From Pedobacter sp. Leaf250 (GTDB lineage: Bacteria > Bacteroidota > Bacteroidia > Sphingobacteriales > Sphingobacteriaceae), in contig NZ_CAKLBU010000002.1 in assembly GCF_920984735.1 (NCBI RefSeq), forward strand, positions 244,261 through 308,260: a DNA stretch of 64,000 nucleotides, in the 5' to 3' direction. Positions 35,629-42,281 of this stretch are shown here, piece by piece. Position 1 is the stretch's first letter, and every line of letters starts with the position of its first letter. The notes beneath the pieces were generated by a model. The model was not told the origin of the DNA. It made no database searches and saw only the letters and a program-made list of their open reading frames with translations. Both the position numbers and the translations under genes were made by a program.

Positions 35629-36510
35629 ATGAAATTATTAGACGGTAAATACGTATCAGAAAAAGTTAAAGTTCAAATTGCTGAAGAAGCTGCTGAATTT
35701 TTAAATAAAACTGGTAGAAAACCACATTTGGTTGCTATTTTGGTTGGTAATGATGGAGGTAGTGAAACCTATGTTGCCAGTAAAATGAAAAACTGTGAAA
35801 AGGTAGGTTTTAAATCTTCGCTCCACAGATATGATAACACAGTTACTGAAGCTGAATTATTGGCAAAAATAGAGGAAATTAATCAAGATGCTGATGTAGA
35901 CGGATTAATTGTTCAGTTGCCTTTACCAAAGCATATAGACCCTGAAAAGGTTACTGAAAAGATTGACTATCGCAAAGATGTTGATGGTTTTCACCCTGTA
36001 AATTTGGGTCGAATGATGCGCAATTTACCATGTTTTATTCCGGCTACACCTTATGGTATTTTATTGATGTTGCAAGAATACAATATTGATACTACCGGAA
36101 TGCATTGCGTTGTGGTGGGCAGAAGTAATATTGTAGGTAGCCCAATGAGTATTTTAATGGCTCGCAACGCGAACCCAGGTAACTGTACCGTTACGCTTAC
36201 ACACTCCCGTACAAAAGATTTAAAAGAACAGGTTCTTCAGGCTGATATTATTATTGCCGCAATTGGTAAAAAGAATTTTGTAACCTCTGATATGGTTAAA
36301 CCTGGCGCTATTATAATTGATGTGGGTATTAACCGTGAAACATCTGCAGAAACGAAATCTGGCTTTAAACTTTATGGCGATGTAGATTTTGATAATGTTG
36401 CTCCAAAATCCTCTTACATCACTCCTGTTCCGGGCGGTGTTGGTTTGATGACCATTGTAGGTTTATTGAAGAATACTTTAGCATCAGCTAGAAAAGAAAT
36501 TTATTCTTAA
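35629..36510 (+). CDS. folD: Methylenetetrahydrofolate dehydrogenase/cyclohydrolase
   Basis: Bifunctional enzyme interconverting 5,10-methylene-, methenyl- and 10-formyl-tetrahydrofolate for purine and formyl-Met synthesis. Length 293 aa. The catalytic domain holds [13 protein letters not shown] (Lys53 in the YxxxK pair) and [13 protein letters not shown]; the NADP domain has [13 protein letters not shown] and the terminal signature [15 protein letters not shown]. Complete. Its upstream gap is wholly a heptad-repeat hairpin, so the promoter may lie before lepA or within that element. A degenerate heptad array also follows its stop codon. Confidence 0.98.
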   Translation: MKLLDGKYVSEKVKVQIAEEAAEFLNKTGRKPHLVAILVGNDGGSETYVASKMKNCEKVGFKSSLHRYDNTVTEAELLAKIEEINQDADVDGLIVQLPLPKHIDPEKVTEKIDYRKDVDGFHPVNLGRMMRNLPCFIPATPYGILLMLQEYNIDTTGMHCVVVGRSNIVGSPMSILMARNANPGNCTVTLTHSRTKDLKEQVLQADIIIAAIGKKNFVTSDMVKPGAIIIDVGINRETSAETKSGFKLYGDVDFDNVAPKSSYITPVPGGVGLMTIVGLLKNTLASARKEIYS

Positions 36511-36514
36511 GCTA

Positions 36515-36549
36515 AAAGGTAAAAGCTGAAAGACTAAAGCGAAGACTAA
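36515..36549. repeat. Degenerate heptad array D after folD
   Basis: Five consecutive 7-bp steps AAAGGTA, AAAGCTG, AAAGACT, AAAGCGA, AGACTAA start four bases after the folD stop codon. No inverted partner arm is visible. A conventional terminator follows at 36564. Confidence 0.5.
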
Positions 36550-36563
36550 TATTATAAATATCT

Positions 36564-36595
36564 AAAAGCAATTCAAAATTCGGGTTGCTTTTTTT
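36564..36595 (+). terminator. Terminator of folD
   Basis: AAAAGCAA (36564-36571) pairs with TTGCTTTT (36585-36592) across a 13-base loop and is followed by T's. It also overlaps the left half of the toxin-antitoxin operator. Confidence 0.75.
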
Positions 36596-36636
36596 ACGTA
36601 TGATATTTTTTATTTATACGTAAATTATTACATTTG
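36593..36636 (+). promoter_or_regulatory. Promoter and inverted-repeat operator of the toxin-antitoxin pair
   Basis: A perfect 9-bp inverted repeat, TTTACGTAT (36593-36601) and ATACGTAAA (36616-36624), with half-site centres 23 bp apart (about two helical turns), lies directly upstream of the -7 element TACATTTG (36629-36636). This is the usual arrangement for autoregulation by an antitoxin or toxin-antitoxin complex. The -7 element overlaps a possible TTG start at 36634, which rules that start out. Confidence 0.65.
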
Positions 36637-36654
36637 GATATAAGTTATAATGCC

Positions 36655-36915
36655 ATGGATACCAAATTAACACTAAGTTTTAATCAGGATGTAGTTACTA
36701 AAGCAAAAAAATATGCTGCTGACAACAACATTAGCTTATCTAGGTTAATTGAACATTTATTAACCCAAGTTACTGCAAATGATTACAAATCGCTAGAAGA
36801 TTATCCAATTTCTGATTGGGTAAGTATGGTTGCAGAGGGAGAAGTAGAATATAAAAAAACCGTCAAGCCAAGTCGCAAGGCATTAAAAGATGAATTCTTT
36901 TCTTCTAAAAAGTAA
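36655..36915 (+). CDS. Antitoxin, DUF6364-like
   Basis: An 86-residue probable antitoxin. The N terminus (MDTKLTLSFNQDVVTKAKKYAADNN) is a ribbon-helix-helix-like DNA-binding segment of the DUF6364 type (about residues 1-40). The remainder (SLEDYPISDWVSMV, then a basic/acidic tail with RKALKDEFFSSKK) would be the flexible toxin-binding part. The start ATG 36655 is preferred over an in-frame TTG at 36634 that lies in the promoter. The toxin gene follows after three bases. Regulation is probably by binding its own inverted repeat upstream. Confidence 0.82.
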   Translation: MDTKLTLSFNQDVVTKAKKYAADNNISLSRLIEHLLTQVTANDYKSLEDYPISDWVSMVAEGEVEYKKTVKPSRKALKDEFFSSKK

Positions 36916-36918
36916 TTA

Positions 36919-37335
36919 ATGAAAATATTTTTAGATGCCAATATTCTTGTTTCAGTATTGAACAAGGAATATCCATTATTTACTTATTCTTCGAGGATTT
37001 TAAGTTTAGCATCACATCCAAAATTTGAAGTTTACACTTCTCCACTTCGTTTGGCTATTGCTTTTTACTTTGCAGAAAAGAAACATAAATCTCAGTTGGC
37101 TAAACAAAAAATAGATTTGCTTTGCCAGCACATTAAAATTGCGCCAAATTCATCAAAAGGGGTTTTTGATACATTATCAAACAAATCCATTCACGATTTT
37201 GAAGATGGTTTAGAATATTATGCTGCCGTATCTGCTGGTTGCAAGTGTATCATCACAGAAGATATCGAAGATTTTTATTTCGCTGATACTGAGGTATTGA
37301 ATTGCCAGGACTTTTTCAAAAGACATTTACAGTAG
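36919..37335 (+). CDS. PIN-domain toxin (VapC-like ribonuclease)
   Basis: A 138-residue PIN-domain protein expected to be a magnesium-dependent ribonuclease cutting tRNA or rRNA when freed from its antitoxin. Acidic residues in PIN positions are Asp6 (FLDANIL), possibly Glu53, Asp93 and Asp96 (HDFEDGLEY), and Asp115 (ITEDIEDF). The C-terminal cysteines Cys108 and Cys110 are not part of the core. It pairs with the DUF6364-like gene three bases upstream, a recurrent combination. Actual toxicity is not shown by sequence. Confidence 0.87.
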   Translation: MKIFLDANILVSVLNKEYPLFTYSSRILSLASHPKFEVYTSPLRLAIAFYFAEKKHKSQLAKQKIDLLCQHIKIAPNSSKGVFDTLSNKSIHDFEDGLEYYAAVSAGCKCIITEDIEDFYFADTEVLNCQDFFKRHLQ

Positions 37336-37342
37336 GAATAAT

Positions 37343-37414
37343 GATAAAAGAACAAAGATGAAGGATAATCACCATTCTCGTCTTATCTTTAATCTTTACT
37401 CCTTACTCTTTTAT
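37343..37414. repeat. Heptad-repeat hairpin element E
   Basis: Left arm GATAAAA, GAACAAA, GATGAAG, GATAATC (37343-37370); right arm GTCTTAT, CTTTAAT, CTTTACT, CCTTACT, CTTTTAT (37380-37414). GATAAAAGA and TCTTTTATC at the outer ends pair perfectly. It lies between the convergent toxin and Rieske genes, seven bases after the toxin stop and three before the Rieske stop, so it could act as a bidirectional terminator. Confidence 0.7.
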
Positions 37415-37417
37415 CTA

Positions 37418-37753
37418 TCAACCCCAAAGCCTACTCCACCAGCTCTCTTCAAAACCAACATACAAACCATCTTCTCGTAACTCAATAGGATAAATATCAA
37501 TATAATCGCCTTGTCCTTCTGCTCCTCTTCCGGTTTCTAAATCGTACGAATAACGATGTATCGGACAAATCAGATGCCCGTTTTTACACCAGCCTCCAGA
37601 AAAATGGCCTCCCGCATGCGGACAATAAGACTGCGTAACCTTAATTTTATCATCACTGTTGATAATGCAAAGTTGTTTTCCATTCAATTCAACAGTTTTA
37701 ATCGAATCAGCATCAGGAATTTGAGTAATATTTAGCGCTTTAAACCACTTCAT
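37418..37753 (-). CDS. Rieske-type [2Fe-2S] ferredoxin
   Basis: A 111-residue soluble Rieske protein. The cluster ligands are Cys44/His46 (CPHAGGH) and Cys63/His66 (CPIHRY), spaced 17 residues apart as in ferredoxin components of dioxygenases and nitrite-reductase small subunits. It lacks the disulfide cysteines of cytochrome-bc1 Rieske proteins. No oxygenase or reductase is adjacent, so its partner is unknown. A tail EESWWSRLWG is tryptophan-rich. Divergent from queE. Confidence 0.9.
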   Translation of the reverse strand: MKWFKALNITQIPDADSIKTVELNGKQLCIINSDDKIKVTQSYCPHAGGHFSGGWCKNGHLICPIHRYSYDLETGRGAEGQGDYIDIYPIELREDGLYVGFEESWWSRLWG

Positions 37754-37859
37754 TAGGCTAAAATAAGTATTTAAATATCAGTGTTATTTCATCTTTGAAT
37801 TAATTTTTGAATGTGGAACCACTACACCATATTTTTTTAGGATATTTGCATCCTCAAAA

Positions 37860-38483
37860 ATGAAACAAGACATACCAGAAGACGGCACATTACTTCCTTT
37901 AATGGAAGAGTTCTATACAATACAAGGCGAAGGATTTAATACTGGAAAAGCAGCTTATTTCATCCGCCTGGGCGGTTGCGATGTAGGTTGCCATTGGTGC
38001 GATGTTAAAGAAAGCTGGGATGCTGAAATGCATCCGCTAACACCTGCAGATGTTATTGTAGAAAATGCTGCTCAATATCCTGGGAAAGCTGTTGTAATTA
38101 CAGGTGGCGAACCACTCATTTATAACCTCGACTACCTCACCAGTAAATTAAAAGATAGAGGAATTTTAACTTTTATCGAAACTTCAGGCGCTTATCCATT
38201 ATCGGGAAATTGGGATTGGATTTGTTTATCACCCAAAAAGTTTAAATCACCTCGTCCGGATATTACGCCTTCTGCACACGAACTGAAAGTTATTGTTTTT
38301 AATAAAAGCGATTTTAAATGGGCAGAAGAATACGCGGCGATGGTTTCTCCAACTTGTAAACTATATCTTCAACCTGAGTGGTCTAAATCAAAAGAAGTTA
38401 CGCCCTTGATTATAGAATATGTTATGGCGAATCCGAAATGGGAAATATCCCTGCAAACGCATAAATTTTTAAATATTCCTTAA
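37860..38483 (+). CDS. queE: 7-carboxy-7-deazaguanine synthase QueE
   Basis: A radical-SAM enzyme that contracts the ring of 6-carboxytetrahydropterin to make 7-carboxy-7-deazaguanine, the committed step to queuosine. The cluster cysteines are Cys40, Cys44 and Cys47 in GGCDVGCHWCD, preceded by the QueE signature YTIQGEGFNTGKAAYFIRL; VVITGGEPLIYN holds the SAM-binding GGEP. Length 207 aa is standard. queC, queD and queF are not adjacent; queG lies at 5215. There is a near-consensus -7 sequence (GATATTTG) about 12 bases upstream of the ATG. Confidence 0.94.
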   Translation: MKQDIPEDGTLLPLMEEFYTIQGEGFNTGKAAYFIRLGGCDVGCHWCDVKESWDAEMHPLTPADVIVENAAQYPGKAVVITGGEPLIYNLDYLTSKLKDRGILTFIETSGAYPLSGNWDWICLSPKKFKSPRPDITPSAHELKVIVFNKSDFKWAEEYAAMVSPTCKLYLQPEWSKSKEVTPLIIEYVMANPKWEISLQTHKFLNIP

Positions 38484-38522
38484 TTAACTTTACATTAGCT
38501 TTGACAACCAAATGTTAATGTA

Positions 38523-40409
38523 ATGAGATACTGGTTTCTTTTATTCCTTTGCATATCAAGTGCTTTTTGTTACGCTCAAAGTTCATCAAATAGGAAGGCG
38601 CAAACTTTTTTTGAAAGAGCTGGTCCGTATATTGATCAATTGGATTATCCAGCTGCAGAACAGGTTTTAAAAAATGCTGTCGAGGCTGATCCATTATTTC
38701 AAAATGCATATATTTTACTAGCTAATGTGTACAAAACGCAAAGGAAATATATCGATTCAAAAGCGGCCTATCAAAAGGTCATTCTCATTAATAAAAATGT
38801 TTTGCCAGAAGTTGTATTTGGCCTGGCGGAAATGGAATTTGCAACGCAGGAATATGATAAGGCCAAGCAGCATTTCAAAGAATTTCTGGTATTAGATAAT
38901 TCTTCAGACCGGGCAAAAAGAGCAAAGAAATATTTAACTGATTGCGATTTTGCTGCTCTTGCAATAATGAAGCCTGTAAAATACGCACCAACCAACTTAG
39001 GAAATGGTGTAAATACTACTGATTCTGAATATTTCCCAGCGCTAACTGCCGATGGCGAAACCTTGATTTTTACACGGCAGGTAAACGGAAATGAAGATTT
39101 CTGGAGTTCTCAATTCAAGAATAATTCTTGGGGATTAGCTACGCCATTGTCAGCTAAAATTAATACAACAAGATATAATGAGGGTGCTCAAACCATTTCT
39201 CCCGATGGAAAATATCTGTTTTTTACGGGGTGCAATCGGCCAGACGGTTTAGGCCGTTGTGATATTTACGTTTCACATCGTGAAGGTAAAGATTGGGGCG
39301 AGCCTTACAATGTTGGCAAGCCTGTAAATTCTGAATATTGGGAATCGCAACCTGCTATTAGTCCCGATGGTAAAACTTTGTATTTTATTAGCAACCGTCC
39401 TGGCGGTTCTGGTGGATACGATATTTGGAAAAGCACCATTACCGATGATGCCAAGTGGGGACCAGCTGTAAATCTTGGGCCAGAAATCAATACAGCTTAT
39501 GATGAAAACACGCCTTTTCTTCATGCAGATGGAAAAACTTTATACTTTTCTTCTGATGGTTTGCCTGGCTTTGGCAGTAAGGATATTTATTATAGCAGAA
39601 TGGATGATGCTGGGAAGTTTCAAAAACCCATTAATTTAGGCTACCCCATTAATTCATTTGATGATGAAAGTGGCTTAATCGTTAGCGCCGATGGAAATTT
39701 TGGTATGTTTTCTTCGAATCTAAAAGATGGATTTGGCGGACAGGATATTTACAGCTTCGGCATCCCTGAAGCGGCTAAACCTTTAAAAGTTTCTTATGTA
39801 AAAGGAATTGTTCGGGATAAAGATACCAAGAAAACTATTGAAAGTAATGTTCAGGTAATTGACTTAAAATCAAATAAAACCGTATTTGATGATTATACCG
39901 ATGCTGAAACTGGGCAATTTTTAGCGGTAATGCCAATCGGAAGCAACTATCTTTTCAATGTTAATGCCGAAGGTTATTTATTTTATTCAGAAAACTTTGA
40001 ACTAAAAGCGGGAGATATTAATAAACCTTATCAGATTGAAGTCTATATTGAAAAAATAAAGCAAGGTGGAAATGTGACTTTAAAAAATATATTCTTTGAT
40101 ACCAATAAGTTTAATTTATTAACTGCATCAATCAGAGAATTGGATTTGTTAATTGATTTTTTAAATCAAAATGAAAGTGTAAATATCGAAATTCAAGGTC
40201 ATACTGATAATGTTGGTGATGCCAAATTGAATGAGAAACTTTCATTTAACAGAGCAAACGCTGTTTATGAATACTTAATGAAAAATAATATTGATGCAAA
40301 AAGACTAACATTTAAAGGCTTTGGTGCCAGCAAACCAATTGCAGATAATAAAACTGAAATAGGAAGGAAAAACAACCGAAGAACATCATTTGTGATTACA
40401 AAGATTTAA
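38523..40409 (+). CDS. OmpA-family protein with TPR and PD40 repeats
   Basis: A 628-residue exported protein with the order: signal peptide (1-18, cleaving after CYA), TPR-like helical repeats (about 25-130), WD40-like PD40 beta-propeller blades (about 165-420; repeated SPDGKxLYF motifs), a carboxypeptidase-regulatory or CNA-like beta domain (about 425-505), and a C-terminal OmpA peptidoglycan-binding domain (about 515-628) with GHTDNVGDAKLNEKLSFNRA and GFGASKPI. Such proteins sit at the outer membrane and grip peptidoglycan. Some relatives are linked to gliding or type IX secretion (PorE-type), though nothing adjacent is a por/gld gene. Confidence 0.92.
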   Translation: MRYWFLLFLCISSAFCYAQSSSNRKAQTFFERAGPYIDQLDYPAAEQVLKNAVEADPLFQNAYILLANVYKTQRKYIDSKAAYQKVILINKNVLPEVVFGLAEMEFATQEYDKAKQHFKEFLVLDNSSDRAKRAKKYLTDCDFAALAIMKPVKYAPTNLGNGVNTTDSEYFPALTADGETLIFTRQVNGNEDFWSSQFKNNSWGLATPLSAKINTTRYNEGAQTISPDGKYLFFTGCNRPDGLGRCDIYVSHREGKDWGEPYNVGKPVNSEYWESQPAISPDGKTLYFISNRPGGSGGYDIWKSTITDDAKWGPAVNLGPEINTAYDENTPFLHADGKTLYFSSDGLPGFGSKDIYYSRMDDAGKFQKPINLGYPINSFDDESGLIVSADGNFGMFSSNLKDGFGGQDIYSFGIPEAAKPLKVSYVKGIVRDKDTKKTIESNVQVIDLKSNKTVFDDYTDAETGQFLAVMPIGSNYLFNVNAEGYLFYSENFELKAGDINKPYQIEVYIEKIKQGGNVTLKNIFFDTNKFNLLTASIRELDLLIDFLNQNESVNIEIQGHTDNVGDAKLNEKLSFNRANAVYEYLMKNNIDAKRLTFKGFGASKPIADNKTEIGRKNNRRTSFVITKI

Positions 40410-40545
40410 TATACGTTAAAAAAGTTATATTCTGAACACTGTGAAGAATTTCTAAGTGATGCAGAACTTCGTTGAATGAGTATTTGTAGATTTTTAGTAC
40501 ATCGTGAATGTCTTACCGTGCTGCAAAATCAATTTTGTTCGATCT

Positions 40546-40587
40546 AAGCAATCTTATTAGAAATGGATTTGATTTATGAGATTGCTT
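40546..40587. repeat. Small inverted repeat in a 240-base gap
   Basis: AAGCAATCT (40546-40554) and AGATTGCTT (40579-40587) are perfect inverses. The flanking words (GATTGCTTTGTACCTCGCAATGACG, given here as positions 40580-40604) match a dispersed palindromic repeat I recall from several Bacteroidetes genomes. The whole gap 40410-40649 has no coding signal and may be a degraded copy of that element. Confidence 0.45.
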
Positions 40588-40649
40588 TGTACCTCGCAAT
40601 GACGACCGCTTTAAACGCATCACTCAAATTAACTGTGTGAAGCAAATCC

Positions 40650-41369
40650 CTAGAACTTCTTTCCTTTCATCACCCTAATTTCAGAACCTTCGGCAAGCAT
40701 TAACGAATCTGGTTTAGCATGATTTAAGAATGCGAAATCATTGCCATAATTCACTCCAAAATCAACTTCGATCTTGTAGTCTTTTATTGGATAAACTTCC
40801 CAACGTGGATGTTCTACACCATATTCTGAAGTTCTGTTCACACCGATTTTAGTATAACCCCAATAATGTTCGGTTATAAATTCTTCTTCACTATCGATAG
40901 CAATTTCTTCAGCTTTTGATGAAGCAGTAACTGAAAACGTATTCCAGGTTTTGTTTTTCCAAAGATATTCTACTTCAAGTTGATCCTCCTGCTCTACCCA
41001 ATTATGTTTCATTGGTAATGTTTGATAATTTTCTTTGTAGATGGTATTTGCTACAAAAGTTATGGCGGGCAAAGGAACAATTTCCTTTATGAATACTACT
41101 CCCCGCTTCCATTCATCGCCATCTTCGTATTTAACGTAAAATCGTAGATTAACTTCTTCAAAATTGGTATGTAAAGGAATATTAAATCCTAGCAGTTTTA
41201 CATCAACAAACATAAAACCAACCAGGCTTACATAATATTTACCTTGCCAATCATCCAATTCGGTATGAGGTGGCAAATATTTATTAAGAATTTCTGCACT
41301 TACCTCATATTGAGCTAAAGCAAGTTTCCGCCATTCTGCTGTGAGAAATACTTTTGGAGTTGCCGACAT
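40650..41369 (-). CDS. YqjF/DUF2071 family protein
   Basis: A 239-residue soluble protein of the DUF2071 (YqjF) family: opening block FLTAEWRKLALAQYEVSAEILNKYLPP, then YVSLVGFMF, then NLRFYVK, and a later WGYTKIG. Function is not established for the family. It overlaps the kdsA stop by one base (TAATG), so the two are translationally coupled although kdsA is an enzyme of lipopolysaccharide synthesis. The coupling may be incidental. Confidence 0.85.
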   Translation of the reverse strand: MSATPKVFLTAEWRKLALAQYEVSAEILNKYLPPHTELDDWQGKYYVSLVGFMFVDVKLLGFNIPLHTNFEEVNLRFYVKYEDGDEWKRGVVFIKEIVPLPAITFVANTIYKENYQTLPMKHNWVEQEDQLEVEYLWKNKTWNTFSVTASSKAEEIAIDSEEEFITEHYWGYTKIGVNRTSEYGVEHPRWEVYPIKDYKIEVDFGVNYGNDFAFLNHAKPDSLMLAEGSEIRVMKGKKF

Positions 41370-42181
41370 TACAAAATTGCTTGTCTGATACGGATTAACA
41401 TTGTCAATGTTTCTTCTAATAAGTCTAAATGCAACATATTGGCTCCATCAGATTTTGCATTTGCTGGGTCTGGATGGGTTTCGATAAACAAACCATCTGC
41501 ACCAACGGCAATTGCTGCTTTCGCTATGGTCAAAATTAACTCGGGCTTACCACCAGTTACCCCACTGGCTTGATTTGGCTGTTGTAGAGAATGGGTACAA
41601 TCCATCACCACGGGAACTCCAAAACTTTGCATTTCAGGTAAACCACGATAATCCACAATTAAATCTTGATATCCGAAAGTATTTCCCCTATCGGTTAAAA
41701 TCACTTTATTATTGCCTGCCTCTCTTACCTTTTCAACTGCAAATTTCATCGAACCAGCAGAAAGAAACTGTCCTTTCTTTACGTTAACAACCTTGCCTGT
41801 TTCAGCAGCAGCGATTAATAAATCAGTTTGGCGGCAAAGAAAAGCTGGAATTTGTAATACATCAACATAAGCAGCAGCCATAGCGGCCTCTCCACTTTCA
41901 TGAATATCAGTAACGGTTGGAACGCCAAACTCACGACCAATACGTTCCAAAATACGCAATGCCTTTTCATCGCCAATACCGGTAAAAGAACTGCCCTTAC
42001 TTCTATTTGCTTTACGATATGAACCTTTAAAAATGTAAGGAATCTGAAGTTTATCAGTAATTGCAATAATCTTTTCGGCAATTCGCATGGCAATATCCTC
42101 GCCCTCGATTGCACACGGACCAGCCATTAAAAAGAAGTTACCTGATTCAGTATTTTTTATTTTATCTAAATAGTTAAGCAT
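41369..42181 (-). CDS. kdsA: 3-deoxy-D-manno-octulosonate 8-phosphate synthase
   Basis: Condenses arabinose-5-phosphate with phosphoenolpyruvate to KDO-8-phosphate for lipid A-core synthesis. TIM-barrel signatures: FLMAGPCAIEG, FKGSYRKANRSKGSSFTG, LTDRGNTFGYQ and DCTHSLQQPN. I prefer ATG 42181 (MLNYLDKIKN, about 270 aa) to the open extension up to 42214, because the extension is encoded by a heptad repeat whose unit begins at this ATG. Active-site positions suggest the metal-independent or metal-dependent question is open: the N-terminal Asn/Cys position is not clear by eye. Works directly after KdsD (44563). Confidence 0.94.
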   Translation of the reverse strand: MLNYLDKIKNTESGNFFLMAGPCAIEGEDIAMRIAEKIIAITDKLQIPYIFKGSYRKANRSKGSSFTGIGDEKALRILERIGREFGVPTVTDIHESGEAAMAAAYVDVLQIPAFLCRQTDLLIAAAETGKVVNVKKGQFLSAGSMKFAVEKVREAGNNKVILTDRGNTFGYQDLIVDYRGLPEMQSFGVPVVMDCTHSLQQPNQASGVTGGKPELILTIAKAAIAVGADGLFIETHPDPANAKSDGANMLHLDLLEETLTMLIRIRQAIL

Positions 42182-42279
42182 GTATAATGGATTATGTAAA
42201 ATGTATGATGGCAAATGGAAAGGAATAATTTAAGTTTTTAAACCCCATTATCCATCTCACATTTACCATCTTACATCAA
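42180..42279. repeat. Heptad-repeat hairpin element F
   Basis: Left arm: six units ATGTATA, ATGGATT, ATGTAAA, ATGTATG, ATGGCAA, ATGGAAA (42180-42221). Right arm: CCATTAT, CCATCTC, ACATTTA, CCATCTT, ACATCAA (42245-42279). The arms are inverted copies of one heptamer theme (ATGg/tnnn versus its complement). The right arm ends two bases before the recQ stop codon and the left arm overlaps the kdsA start codon. The right-arm heptamers are the same as those of element B at the TonB receptor. Confidence 0.8.
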
Positions 42280-42281
42280 CG

